A stretch of DNA of 64,000 bases from NCBI RefSeq assembly GCF_025195125.1, contig NZ_JAMGSL010000006.1, forward strand, positions 293,815 to 357,814, in the 5' to 3' direction. The stretch comes from Streptomyces sp. Je 1-79 (GTDB lineage: Bacteria > Actinomycetota > Actinomycetes > Streptomycetales > Streptomycetaceae). Of the stretch, positions 26,639-38,317 are shown piece after piece (positions within the stretch are counted from its first letter, which is position 1; every line of letters begins with the position of its first letter). The notes under the pieces are model-generated. The model saw nothing but the letters and a program-made list of their open reading frames with translations. It searched no databases and had not been told where the DNA came from. Made by a program: the position numbers and the translations under genes.

Positions 26639-28051
26639 TCACTTCGTCGTGCCCAGGTCGTAGCTGTCCAGGCACGTCCGTGCCAGGCTCTCGCAGGCGT
26701 CCGCCGCCCCCGCCCAGGTCTGCATCGTGAGGTAGACGTGCGGGGCGCCCTGGTAGAAGCGTTCGTACTGTTCGTGGCGGCCGGCGAACTCCGAACCGAG
26801 CGCGTCCCAGGCGAGTTTGAGGAGCTTGAGCCGGTCCTCGGCCGGGTCGCCGGGCGTGCGGACGTACCGCTGGATCAGCGGTCCGAGCTCGGGGTGGAGC
26901 AGATCGCGGCCGCTCGCCGGGGTCTGGATGATCGCGCCGCCCGCGAGCAGCTTGATGTCCGCCACCGCCCGCGGGTACAGCTCGCCGGCCATGATGCGCT
27001 GCGCGAAGGAGATCTCCTGCCCGGGCCGTACCCCGCCCCGCCCGCCGGCGACCGGCTCCCACGACGCCTCCGCGCCGAGGACGAACGCCTTGGCCTGGGC
27101 GACCATGCCGAGGAGCCGGCCGATGGCCTGGGTGACCTGCGGTATCGCGTCGGTGCCGTGGGACCGGGCGATGAGGATCGCGAGGCCGGTGAGGAACTCC
27201 AGCTTGGTCCAGAAGCGGGTCGCCGACTGGTGGGTGAAGTTCAGATAGGCGGGCGTCCGCCACCACATCGCGGCCGTGGCGTCGACGTCCCGGTAGGTCA
27301 GTACGCGGTCCCACGGGACGAACACGTCGTCGCAGACGAGCAGCGCGTCGTTCTCGTCGTACCGCGAGGAGAGCGGGTGGTCGAAGACGGACCGCGCCTG
27401 CGCCTCGTAGGAGGTCCGGGAGACGAGCTTGAGACCGGGGGTGTCGAGCGGTACGGAGAAGGTCACCGCCCGCTCGACGTGGTCCGGGGCGAGCGGCTCG
27501 ATCGTGCCGACCAGGATCTCGTCGGCGAAGACGGCGGCGGTGCCGATGGTCTTGGCCCCGCGCACGACGATCCCGCCGTCACGCTCCTCGACGACCCGCA
27601 CGCCGTCGGTGGCCGGATCGGTGATGGTGAACGCGCCGTACAGCCCGCCCTCGGCGAGCCTGCGGTGGTACGCGAGCGCGTTCTCGCCCCCGGCGAAGGC
27701 CCCGCCGTCGAACACCTCGGGCGCGGCGGCGAACCCGGCCGCGCCGGACGCCATGTAGTCGGGGGTACGGCCGAGGAAGCCGTAACTGGCCTCCGCCCAC
27801 ACCTTGTACGCCCGGCGGCGCGCGATCAGCTCCTCGTAGGAGCGGGGCACGGCGTACGCGCGGTGGACCCCGCCGGACACGAGGTCCGGTGTGTGCGGGG
27901 AGTCGTGGGCGAGGTCGAAGAGCCCGGCGAAGGAGGCCGCGGTCGCCCGGAAGGCGGGGTGCGCGGTGACATCCTTGATCCGCTCCCCGTCGAGCCAGAT
28001 CTCGCGCCCGTCGCGCAGCGCCTCCAGATACTCCTGCCCGGACCTCGTCAC
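26639..28051 (-). CDS. HpaB-type FADH2-dependent aromatic monooxygenase
   Basis: 470 aa, full length for the oxygenase component of 4-hydroxyphenylacetate 3-hydroxylase. N-terminal RSGQEYLEALRDGREIWLDG with a Thr-His-Pro-Ala-Phe segment, central FLGRTPDYMASG, and FDHPLSSRYDENDALLVCDDVFVPW are family hallmarks. It ortho-hydroxylates a phenol using reduced flavin made by a separate reductase. No HpaC-type reductase is in the window, so one must come from elsewhere. The GTG start has GAGGAGAGG upstream. In actinomycetes such enzymes occur in phenol catabolism and in tailoring of tyrosine-derived metabolites; the AraC, MFS and PrnB neighbours favour the latter. Confidence 0.88.
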   Translation of the reverse strand: MTRSGQEYLEALRDGREIWLDGERIKDVTAHPAFRATAASFAGLFDLAHDSPHTPDLVSGGVHRAYAVPRSYEELIARRRAYKVWAEASYGFLGRTPDYMASGAAGFAAAPEVFDGGAFAGGENALAYHRRLAEGGLYGAFTITDPATDGVRVVEERDGGIVVRGAKTIGTAAVFADEILVGTIEPLAPDHVERAVTFSVPLDTPGLKLVSRTSYEAQARSVFDHPLSSRYDENDALLVCDDVFVPWDRVLTYRDVDATAAMWWRTPAYLNFTHQSATRFWTKLEFLTGLAILIARSHGTDAIPQVTQAIGRLLGMVAQAKAFVLGAEASWEPVAGGRGGVRPGQEISFAQRIMAGELYPRAVADIKLLAGGAIIQTPASGRDLLHPELGPLIQRYVRTPGDPAEDRLKLLKLAWDALGSEFAGRHEQYERFYQGAPHVYLTMQTWAGAADACESLARTCLDSYDLGTTK

Positions 28052-28194
28052 GGTGATATCGCCTCTCCTCGTGTGTCACGGCTGGTCGCCGGTCCCGAGC
28101 CTCCACGGCCCGGGACGCACGAGGCAATGAACGTCCGTCCAGCGGTCCTTAAGAACCGGCCAGTCTTCGGCCGTTCACGGGGCTTTTGTCCGGA

Positions 28195-29175
28195 TCAGGC
28201 CGCGTGGCATATCCCGGATCGGTACTCCCCCGGCGTCATCCCGAACCATTTGCGGAACGCCAGGTGGAAGCCGACGGCGCTCTGGTAGCCGACGCGGGAG
28301 GGGACCGCGGACTGCGGGAGCGAGGTCTCGGCGAGCAGCCGGGCGGCCTCCTGCATCCGGCGGGAGGTGAGGTGCCGGGCCGGGGACTCGCCGACGAGTT
28401 CACGGAAGGCGGCGGTGAAGGCCGATCGGGACATGCCGACCTCGCGGGCGAGGGAGTCGATCGTCCAGGGCTGGGCGAAGCGGGTGGCGATCATCACCAG
28501 GGCCTGGCTGATGCCGGGATGACGCAGCAGGGGCAGCGAGGCCGGGTTGTCGGCGAGGTCGCGCAGCAGCGGTCGGAGCGCGAGGACGAGGGCCATCTCG
28601 AAGGCGCGCAGGGTGATGAGGCGGTCGCCGGGGCCCACGGGCCGGTCGGGCGAGGCGAGCAGCCGGAGGGTGTCGCGGAGCAGGGGTTCGCGGTCGACCT
28701 GGGCGCCGTCGAGGACGAGCGCCCAGGGCAGCGCGGTGTAGAGCCCGCTGGCGGCGCTGGCGTCGTAGTGGAGTCCGGCGCACAGCAGCCGGCTCTCGGC
28801 GCCGGTGCCGTCGATGCGGATCTCCCCGGAGGTGCCGGGTTTGCGCTCGGGGAGCACGGCCCTGAGAGGCACGCCCTGGCGGTCGGGCCGGTCGGAGAGC
28901 CGGTGGGCGGTGCCGGTGGGGAAGACGATCAGGTCGCCGGCGCGCAGCTCCAGCGGGGGCCGGCCGTCGCCGGTGATCCAGCAGCCGCCCTCGACGATGT
29001 AGTGGAGCACGGCACAGCTCTGCTCGGCGTCGCCCTCGATGGCCCAGGGCGCGCGGACGTGCCAGCGACTGTCGAAGACGCCCGTCAGGCGCAGCGGTTT
29101 GAGCAGTTCGCTCAGGAGGTCGTCGGCCTCGTCGTCCTCACGCCGGTCGTCACGGTCGGTTGCCACGGTGTCCAT
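28195..29175 (-). CDS. AraC-family transcriptional regulator
   Basis: 326 aa: N-terminal cupin_6 ligand domain (about 25-200, LHYIVEGGCWITGD with PPLELRAGDLIVFPTGTAH) and C-terminal double HTH (about 215-322, WTIDSLAREVGMSRSAFTAAF and VGYQSAVGFHLAFRKWFGMTPGEYR). Divergent from the NmrA-like gene across 115 bp, and 143 bp upstream of the HpaB-type gene on the same strand, so it may control either side. Regulators of this layout often activate a neighbouring reductase gene in response to small aromatic or aldehyde ligands. Confidence 0.9.
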   Translation of the reverse strand: MDTVATDRDDRREDDEADDLLSELLKPLRLTGVFDSRWHVRAPWAIEGDAEQSCAVLHYIVEGGCWITGDGRPPLELRAGDLIVFPTGTAHRLSDRPDRQGVPLRAVLPERKPGTSGEIRIDGTGAESRLLCAGLHYDASAASGLYTALPWALVLDGAQVDREPLLRDTLRLLASPDRPVGPGDRLITLRAFEMALVLALRPLLRDLADNPASLPLLRHPGISQALVMIATRFAQPWTIDSLAREVGMSRSAFTAAFRELVGESPARHLTSRRMQEAARLLAETSLPQSAVPSRVGYQSAVGFHLAFRKWFGMTPGEYRSGICHAA

Positions 29176-29290
29176 GGACGATCCTTCAACTTCCGCCCCG
29201 GTTTGTTAATTGAACGGTGTGAGCCGCCGCCGCCAGCCTGAGGAGACGTCACGGCAGCAGCCACACCCTATCGAAGGGCCTCTACGACAC

Positions 29291-30232
29291 ATGTCCAGTC
29301 AGATTCCGATGCGGGTCGCGGTCGTGGGCGCGACCGGTTTCCAGGGGGGCGCGATCGCGCGTCTGCTGGTCGAGCGCCACCACCGTGTGCGGACGCTCAC
29401 CCGGCGGCCGGAGGGCGACCGTCCGCCGCTGCCCGGCGCCTCCTTCGTCGCGGGTGACCTGGCGAGACCCGCGAACGTACGGCGGCTCTTCGAGGGGACC
29501 ACGCACGCCGTGGTGACGATGCCGCTGGTGTACGACCCGGAGCGGATACGCCGCTACGCGCGGAACGTGGCGCTCTCGGCCCTCGCGGCCGGAACCGTGC
29601 GCCTGGTCTTCAACGCCAACACCCGTGTTCCGCAGGGCCCGAACGCGGTGGCCGCGTTCGAGACCCGGCGGATCGCCGAGGAGGAGCTGCGGGGCAGCGG
29701 CGTCCCGCTGGTCGTCGTACGGCCGCCGGTCTACCTGGACAACCTGTTCTCTCCGTGGAACGGCCCCGCGCTGGTCAACGAGGGGATCCTGGCCTATCCG
29801 CTGCCGGCGTCCACGCCGACGGCCTGGCTGTCGCACCGGGATCTGGCGGAGGCGGTGCACGCGGCCCTGACCGGTGAGGGTCTGGAGGGCCGTGTCCTCG
29901 ACATCGGCGGGGCGCGGTCCCTGACGGGCGACGAGCTGGCGGCAGCGTTCAGCCGCGGTCTCGGCCGTACGGTGCGGTATCTGCAGCTGCCGCCGGAGGT
30001 CTTCGAGCGCGGGCTCGCCCAGTTGCTCGGCCCGGAGACGGCGGCCGGTGTCGCGGGGATCTACCACCACATGGCGAGGGGGGCGGACCCGCTGCTCCTG
30101 GCGGCCGACGACGGGGCCTCGGCCCAGGCGCTCGGGGTGCGGGCGGCTCCGGTGGAGGAGTGGGTGACGCGCCAGCCGTGGCAGATGTGGTCCGGCGACG
30201 CGGAGGAACAGTCACCTTCCCCCCAAGGTTGA
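29291..30232 (+). CDS. NmrA-like NAD(P)-binding protein
   Basis: 313 aa atypical short-chain dehydrogenase. The nucleotide motif GATGFQGGAIARLL is N-terminal, followed by LTRRPEG and NANTRVPQGPNAVAAFE, with no classical catalytic Tyr-xxx-Lys visible. NmrA-like proteins act as redox sensors or quinone reductases. ATG at 29291 is preferred over in-frame codons upstream. It is divergent from the AraC regulator, the usual arrangement for a regulator and its target, and is followed by a strong terminator before glgE. Confidence 0.85.
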   Translation: MSSQIPMRVAVVGATGFQGGAIARLLVERHHRVRTLTRRPEGDRPPLPGASFVAGDLARPANVRRLFEGTTHAVVTMPLVYDPERIRRYARNVALSALAAGTVRLVFNANTRVPQGPNAVAAFETRRIAEEELRGSGVPLVVVRPPVYLDNLFSPWNGPALVNEGILAYPLPASTPTAWLSHRDLAEAVHAALTGEGLEGRVLDIGGARSLTGDELAAAFSRGLGRTVRYLQLPPEVFERGLAQLLGPETAAGVAGIYHHMARGADPLLLAADDGASAQALGVRAAPVEEWVTRQPWQMWSGDAEEQSPSPQG

Positions 30233-30304
30233 CGCAACGTCACCACCGCCCGAAAGGCGCACCGGTCCCGTCGAGAACGGATCCGGCCCCGGAAAAGAGC
30301 CCTG

Positions 30305-30335
30305 ACCGGCCCCGTCCTCCAAGGACGGGGCCGGT
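30305..30335. terminator. Terminator between the NmrA-like gene and glgE
   Basis: Perfect 14-bp stem (ACCGGCCCCGTCCT / AGGACGGGGCCGGT) with a CCA loop, 72 bp after the NmrA-like stop. It isolates the accessory genes from the glgE operon. Confidence 0.85.
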
Positions 30336-30491
30336 TCGCCGTGGGTACGGCCTCTTGCCTCCGCGCTTACGCCCGAGTAGTTAACAGAGCGCCGGATTGC
30401 TCACCGTGAGTGGGTGGAAGGCTCACCCGGTACACCCCCGTACGTACATCCCGTAGACCCGCCATCCGAGTGAACGCGGACAGGAGCGGCC

Positions 30492-32570
30492 ATGCCCGCA
30501 ACCCGCAAGCCGTCGACGGAGCTACAAAGAGCGCACCACCACCCGCACCCCCGTACCCCCTCAGGTGATGCTGTGAATCCGCTCATGGGACGCATTCCCG
30601 TTCTGGACGTCCGCCCGCTGGTCGACTGCGGTCGCCGCCCAGCGAAGGCGGTGGCAGGTGAGACCTTCGAGGTCACCGCCACCGTCTTCCGCGAGGGCCA
30701 TGACGCCGTCGCCGCCAATGTCGTGCTGCGCGGCCCGTCCGGCCGTCCCGGCCCCTGGATCCCGATGCGTGAACTGGCCCCCGGTACCGACCGGTGGGGC
30801 GCCGAGGTCACGCCGGACGCCGAGGGCCTGTGGACGTACACCGTCGAGGCGTGGAGCGACCCGCTGGCGACCTGGCGGCATGCCGCGAAGATCAAGATCC
30901 CGGCCGGGATCGACTCCGAGCTCGTCCTCGCCGAGGGCGCGGAGCTGCACGAACGCGCCGCGAAGGGCGTCCCGAAGAAGGGCGGCGGGCGCGAGCGGAT
31001 CCTGGCCGCCGCGGACGCGCTGCGCGACGACTCCCGGTCGGCCGCGGCCCGGCTCGCGGCGGCGCTCGCCCCGCAGGTGACCGCGACCCTGGAGCGGCAC
31101 CCGCTGCGCGAACTGGTCAGCTCCTCCCCCGCGTTGCCGCTCCAGGTGGAGCGCGAACGGGCGCTGTTCGGCTCCTGGTACGAGTTCTTCCCGCGCTCGG
31201 AGGGCGTGAAGAAGGTCCGGGGCAGGACGGTCCCGGGCACCTTCCGTACCGCGGCGGAGCGACTTCCGGCCATTGCGGCGATGGGCTTCGACGTCGTCTA
31301 TCTCCCGCCCATCCACCCCATCGGCACCACCCACCGCAAGGGCCCCAACAACGCGCTCTCGGCGAGCCCGAACGATGTCGGCGTGCCGTGGGCGATCGGC
31401 TCCCCGGAGGGCGGCCACGACGCGGTCCACCCGGATCTGGGCACGATCGAGGACTTCGACGCCTTCGTCGCCCGGGCCCGTGAACTGCGGCTGGAGATCG
31501 CGCTGGACTTCGCGCTGCAGTGCTCGCCGGACCACCCCTGGGTGGAGAAGCACCCCGAGTGGTTCCACCACCGCCCGGACGGCTCGATCGCCTACGCGGA
31601 GAACCCGCCGAAGAAGTACCAGGACATCTATCCGATCGCGTTCGACACGGACATGGACGGCCTCGTGGCCGAGACGGTCCGGGTGCTGCGGCACTGGATG
31701 GACCACGGCGTACGGATCTTCCGCGTCGACAACCCGCACACCAAGCCGGTCGTGTTCTGGGAGCGGGTCATCGGCGAGATCAACCGGGCCGACCCGGACG
31801 TGATCTTCCTGGCGGAGGCCTTCACCCGGCCCGCGATGATGCGCACGCTCGGCGCGATCGGCTTCCAGCAGTCGTACACGTACTTCACCTGGCGCAACAC
31901 CAAGGCGGAGCTCACGGAGTACCTGACGGAGCTGTCCGGGGACGTGGCGGCGCAGATGCGCCCGAACTTCTTCGTGAACACCCCCGACATCCTGCACGCC
32001 TACCTCCAGCAGGGCGGACGGCCCGCCTTCGAGGTGCGCGCGGTGCTCGCCGCCACGCTCTCGCCGACCTGGGGCGTGTACGCCGGGTACGAGCTGTGCG
32101 AGGGCACCGCGCTCCGCCCGGGCAGCGAGGAGTACGCCGACTCGGAGAAGTACCAACTGCGGCCCCGCGACTGGGAGTCGGCGGAGCGCACGGGCGCCAC
32201 GATCGCGCCCCTGATCACCACGCTCAACCGGGTCAGGCGCCGCCACCCGGCCCTGCGCCGGCTGCGGAACCTGCGTTTCCACACCACGGACAACGACGCG
32301 GTGATCGCGTACAGCAAGCGGTCGGGCTCGAACACCGTTCTGGTGGTCGCCAACCTCGATCCTCACCACACCCAGGAGGCCACGGTCTCGTTGGACATGC
32401 CGGAGCTCGGCCTCGACTGGCACGAGACCGTACCGGTGCGCGACGAGCTCACCGGCGAGACCTATCACTGGGGCAGGGCCAACTATGTGCGCCTCGAGCC
32501 GGGCGTCACGCCCGCGCACGTCTTCGCCCTGCGACCGTCCCCGTCGACCGGAGGGTCACCCACACCATGA
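30492..32570 (+). CDS. glgE: Maltose-1-phosphate maltosyltransferase GlgE
   Basis: GH13_3 enzyme, 692 aa, which extends alpha-1,4-glucan by maltosyl units from maltose-1-phosphate. The N-terminal half is the GlgE-specific region ([29 protein letters not shown]). Nucleophile Asp413 in RVDNPHTKP and acid/base Glu442 in LAEAFTRP are spaced as in S. coelicolor GlgE (394/423). The ATG has AGGAG seven bases upstream. It overlaps treS by ATGA and leads the glgE-treS-mak-glgB run. This pathway makes storage and wall-type alpha-glucan without glgA/glgC. Confidence 0.96.
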   Translation: MPATRKPSTELQRAHHHPHPRTPSGDAVNPLMGRIPVLDVRPLVDCGRRPAKAVAGETFEVTATVFREGHDAVAANVVLRGPSGRPGPWIPMRELAPGTDRWGAEVTPDAEGLWTYTVEAWSDPLATWRHAAKIKIPAGIDSELVLAEGAELHERAAKGVPKKGGGRERILAAADALRDDSRSAAARLAAALAPQVTATLERHPLRELVSSSPALPLQVERERALFGSWYEFFPRSEGVKKVRGRTVPGTFRTAAERLPAIAAMGFDVVYLPPIHPIGTTHRKGPNNALSASPNDVGVPWAIGSPEGGHDAVHPDLGTIEDFDAFVARARELRLEIALDFALQCSPDHPWVEKHPEWFHHRPDGSIAYAENPPKKYQDIYPIAFDTDMDGLVAETVRVLRHWMDHGVRIFRVDNPHTKPVVFWERVIGEINRADPDVIFLAEAFTRPAMMRTLGAIGFQQSYTYFTWRNTKAELTEYLTELSGDVAAQMRPNFFVNTPDILHAYLQQGGRPAFEVRAVLAATLSPTWGVYAGYELCEGTALRPGSEEYADSEKYQLRPRDWESAERTGATIAPLITTLNRVRRRHPALRRLRNLRFHTTDNDAVIAYSKRSGSNTVLVVANLDPHHTQEATVSLDMPELGLDWHETVPVRDELTGETYHWGRANYVRLEPGVTPAHVFALRPSPSTGGSPTP

Positions 32571-34276
32571 CTGTCAACGAACCCGTCCCCGACACCTTCG
32601 AGGACACGCCCGCAAAGGACCGTGACCCGGACTGGTTCAAGAGGGCCGTCTTCTACGAAGTGCTCGTGCGGTCCTTCCAGGACAGCAACGGGGACGGCGT
32701 AGGCGACCTCAAGGGCATCACGTCCCGGCTGGACTACCTGCAGTGGCTGGGCGTCGACTGCCTCTGGCTGCCGCCGTTCTTCAAGTCACCGCTGCGGGAC
32801 GGCGGCTACGACGTCGCCGACTACACCTCGGTGCTGCCGGAGTTCGGCGACCTCGCCGACTTCGTGGAGTTCGTGGACGCGGCGCACCAGCGCGGCATGC
32901 GCGTGATCATCGACTTCGTCATGAACCACACGAGCGACGCGCACCCGTGGTTCCAGGAGTCGCGCGCCCACCCCGACGGGCCGTACGGCGACTACTACGT
33001 CTGGGCCGACGACGACAAGCAGTACCAGGACGCCCGGATCATCTTCGTCGACACGGAGACGTCGAACTGGACCTTCGACCCGGTGCGCAAGCAGTACTAC
33101 TGGCACCGGTTCTTCTCCCACCAGCCGGATCTCAACTACGAGAACCCGGCGGTGCAGGAGGAGATCCTCTCCGCGCTGAAGTTCTGGCTGGACCTCGGCA
33201 TCGACGGCTTCCGGCTGGACGCCGTGCCGTACCTGTACCAGCAGGAGGGGACCAACTGCGAGAACCTCCCGGCGACCCACACCTTCCTGAAGCGGGTCCG
33301 CAAGGAGATCGACGACCACTACCCGGACACGGTGCTGCTCGCCGAGGCGAACCAGTGGCCCGAGGACGTGGTCGACTACTTCGGGGACTTCCCCTCGGGC
33401 GGCGACGAGTGCCACATGGCGTTCCACTTCCCGGTGATGCCGCGGATCTTCATGGCGGTACGGCGGGAGTCGCGCACCCCGGTCTCGGAGATCCTGGCCA
33501 AGACCCCGGCGATCCCGGACGGCTGCCAGTGGGGCATCTTCCTGCGCAACCACGACGAGCTGACGCTCGAGATGGTCACGGACGAAGAGCGCGACTACAT
33601 GTACGCCGAGTACGCCAAGGATCCCCGGATGCGGGCGAACATCGGCATCCGGCGGCGGCTCGCCCCGCTGCTCGACAACGACCGCAAGCAGATGGAGCTG
33701 TTCACCGCGCTGCTGTTCTCGCTGCCCGGTTCGCCGGTGCTGTACTACGGCGACGAGATCGGGATGGGCGACAACATCTGGCTCGGTGACCGGGACGGCG
33801 TGCGGACGCCGATGCAGTGGACGCCGGACAGGAACGCGGGTTTCTCGTCCTGCGATCCGGGCCGACTGACACTTCCGGCCATCATGGACCCGGTCCACGG
33901 CTACCAGGTGACCAATGTGGAGTCGGGGATGGCCTCGCCGTCTTCGCTGCTCCACTGGACGAAGCGGATGATCGAGATCCGTAAGCAGAACCACGCCTTC
34001 GGGCTCGGTTCGTACGCGGAGCTGCCCTCGTCCAACCCGGCCGTGCTCGCCTTCCTGCGGGAGTACGAGGACGATCTCGTGCTCTGCGTGAACAACTTCT
34101 CGCGGTTCGCGCAGCCCACGGAGCTGGACCTGCGGCAGTTCGACGGGGTCAGCCCTGTGGAGCTGATCGGCCAGGTGCGGTTCCCGGCGATCGGGCAGTG
34201 GCCGTATCTGCTGACCCTGGCGGGTCACGGCTTCTACTGGTTCCGCCTGAAGAAGCCCCGCTCGGCCAAGAGCTGA
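32567..34276 (+). CDS. treS: Trehalose synthase TreS
   Basis: GH13_16 enzyme, 569 aa, interconverting trehalose and maltose; in this setting it feeds maltose to the maltokinase. Asp218 in [10 protein letters not shown], Glu260 in LAEANQW and Asp330 in [10 protein letters not shown] are the catalytic triad. The start gives a four-base overlap with glgE and has GGAGGG upstream. No maltokinase domain is fused at the C-terminus; that activity is encoded separately 242 bp downstream. Confidence 0.96.
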   Translation: MTVNEPVPDTFEDTPAKDRDPDWFKRAVFYEVLVRSFQDSNGDGVGDLKGITSRLDYLQWLGVDCLWLPPFFKSPLRDGGYDVADYTSVLPEFGDLADFVEFVDAAHQRGMRVIIDFVMNHTSDAHPWFQESRAHPDGPYGDYYVWADDDKQYQDARIIFVDTETSNWTFDPVRKQYYWHRFFSHQPDLNYENPAVQEEILSALKFWLDLGIDGFRLDAVPYLYQQEGTNCENLPATHTFLKRVRKEIDDHYPDTVLLAEANQWPEDVVDYFGDFPSGGDECHMAFHFPVMPRIFMAVRRESRTPVSEILAKTPAIPDGCQWGIFLRNHDELTLEMVTDEERDYMYAEYAKDPRMRANIGIRRRLAPLLDNDRKQMELFTALLFSLPGSPVLYYGDEIGMGDNIWLGDRDGVRTPMQWTPDRNAGFSSCDPGRLTLPAIMDPVHGYQVTNVESGMASPSSLLHWTKRMIEIRKQNHAFGLGSYAELPSSNPAVLAFLREYEDDLVLCVNNFSRFAQPTELDLRQFDGVSPVELIGQVRFPAIGQWPYLLTLAGHGFYWFRLKKPRSAKS

Positions 34277-34517
34277 CGCAAAATCGCCCAACTGCCCGGG
34301 GTGGGGCGGGTTTCCCCCGCGTCACCCTGGGCACTGTGTCCCACACACGGTCGATTCAGGTCCATACGGGCCTTCTTGTCGGGCCCATACGGATCTTCCC
34401 CTCCCGACACGTCCCGCACATCCGGACAGTCGAAGCCGCCATCCGGGACACTCTGCGCATTTGAACTCGATTCACGCGAACTCGAATCTGCGCCCCCCGG
34501 GGAAAGGACGCGATGCC

Positions 34518-35867
34518 ATGCCGGAGACCGCATCCACCACCCGGGCCCCGGCCGCCCTCCTCCCGTCACTCGCTCCCCTGCTCCATGAATGGCTGCCCCG
34601 GCAGCGCTGGTTCGCGGGCAAGGGGCGCCGGGTCATCGGATTCACGCTGGAAGCGGCCACCGAGCTGCTGCCACTGGACGGTACGGGACCCGGGCTGCTG
34701 CATCTGCTGGTACGGGTCGAACAGCCGGGACGCCCGGCCGGGACACCCGCCGACTGCTACCAAGTGCTGCTGGGCGTACGGACCCAGCTGCCACCCCGCC
34801 TCGCCCCCGCCCTGATCGGGCGGATCAGGCAGGGGCCCCTGGCCGGCCGGGCGGTCTACGAAGGGCTGCGGGACCCGCGGCTCGCCGGGCTGCTCTACGA
34901 ACGGCTGCGCACGCCGGGCCGGATCGGCCCGCTGACCTTCCACGGCTCAACCCCGCTGCCGCCCTCGCTGGCGCCCCGGATGCTGGACGCGGAGCAGTCC
35001 AACTCCTCGCTCGTGTACGGCGATACGTACATTCTGAAGATCTTCCGCAGGGTCAGCCCCGGGGTGAACCCGGATCTGGAGCTGCCGCTCGCGCTGGCCG
35101 GGGCCGGCTGCGCGCGGGTGCCGGCGCCGGTGGCCTGGTTCGAGTCGGGCGCGAGCACGCTCGGCGTCCTCCAGCCGTATCTGCGGGACTCGCGCGACGG
35201 ATGGCGCCTCGCCCTCGACGCGCTGGCGGAGGGCCGGGAGTTCACGGACGAGGCGCACGCGCTCGGCCGGGCGACCGCCGAGGTGCACCTCGCGCTCGCG
35301 ACGGCGCTGCCGACGGAGCGGCTGCGGCGGACGCAGACGGAGCACCTGGCCACGGAGATGGACCAGCGGCTGCACGCGGCCGCGCAGGCCGTACCGGCGC
35401 TGCTGCCGTACGTACCGGGGCTGCGGGCGGTCTTCGCGGCGGCGGGCGACGCGATGGGCGCGGGGCGGCTGCAGCGGATCCACGGCGATCTCCACCTGGG
35501 GCAGACCCTGCGGGCGACGGACGGCGGCTGGGCGGTGATCGACTTCGAGGGCGAGCCCGCGAAGCCGCTCGCCGAGCGCTGCCGGCCGCAGCCGGCGGTC
35601 CGCGACGTCGCGGGCATGCTCCGCTCCTTCGACTACGCGGCGCGCACGCACCGCCCGTGGAACCCGGAGTGGGCGTCCCGCTGCCGGGAGGCCTACTGCG
35701 CGGGCTACGCGGAGGCCTCCGGCAGGGACCCCCGCACGGACCCGGCTCTGCTGCGCGCCTACGAGACGGACAAGGCGGTCTACGAGGTCCTCTACGAGGC
35801 CCGCAACCGCCCGGACTGGCTCCCGGTCCCGATGGCGGCGATCGAACGCCTCGCGGGAGCGGAATGA
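34518..35867 (+). CDS. mak: Maltokinase (Pep2/Mak)
   Basis: 449 aa ATP-dependent kinase making maltose-1-phosphate, the GlgE donor. The N-terminal cap reads LLHEWLPRQRWFAGKGR, a signature of this family. The kinase part has RIHGDLHLGQTL (catalytic loop) and VIDFEGEPAKPLAERCRP (metal-binding DFE). ATG at 34518 is chosen, with AAAGGA nine bases upstream. The 241-bp gap after treS holds a GC-rich imperfect hairpin (about 34300-34330) and TTGAAC at 34461, so a second promoter is possible but weakly supported. Confidence 0.94.
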   Translation: MPETASTTRAPAALLPSLAPLLHEWLPRQRWFAGKGRRVIGFTLEAATELLPLDGTGPGLLHLLVRVEQPGRPAGTPADCYQVLLGVRTQLPPRLAPALIGRIRQGPLAGRAVYEGLRDPRLAGLLYERLRTPGRIGPLTFHGSTPLPPSLAPRMLDAEQSNSSLVYGDTYILKIFRRVSPGVNPDLELPLALAGAGCARVPAPVAWFESGASTLGVLQPYLRDSRDGWRLALDALAEGREFTDEAHALGRATAEVHLALATALPTERLRRTQTEHLATEMDQRLHAAAQAVPALLPYVPGLRAVFAAAGDAMGAGRLQRIHGDLHLGQTLRATDGGWAVIDFEGEPAKPLAERCRPQPAVRDVAGMLRSFDYAARTHRPWNPEWASRCREAYCAGYAEASGRDPRTDPALLRAYETDKAVYEVLYEARNRPDWLPVPMAAIERLAGAE

Positions 35868-36003
35868 CCCCGGACCCCCGCCGTGGGCGCGCGCAGCCCG
35901 TTCGGCGGAGTGTCCTGTGCGGGACCCGCGCCGTTGCGGTTGCGTGGGAACCGGTGCATCTTCCTCGGCCCATCCTTCCGACACCCTCGCAGGAGGCATC
36001 CCC

Positions 36004-38272
<2,269 letters not shown>

Positions 38273-38274
<2 letters not shown>

Positions 38275-38317
38275 CTCAGGCCTGCGTGATTCAGGCCTGC
38301 GTGATTCAGGCCTGCCT
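38273..38317. repeat. 15-bp tandem repeat joining the ends of glgB and helR
   Basis: Three copies of GAYTCAGGCCTGCST in a row, each with the palindrome AGGCCT. The array runs from the glgB stop codon through the helR stop codon and encodes the last few HelR residues. It is the whole spacer between the convergent genes and contains no conventional terminator. Confidence 0.85.

Noticed and set aside
34277..34517. Independent promoter or riboswitch between treS and mak
   Set aside because: TTGAAC at 34461 has only a poor -10 partner, and the GC-rich hairpin near 34300 is imperfect; no known riboswitch pattern.
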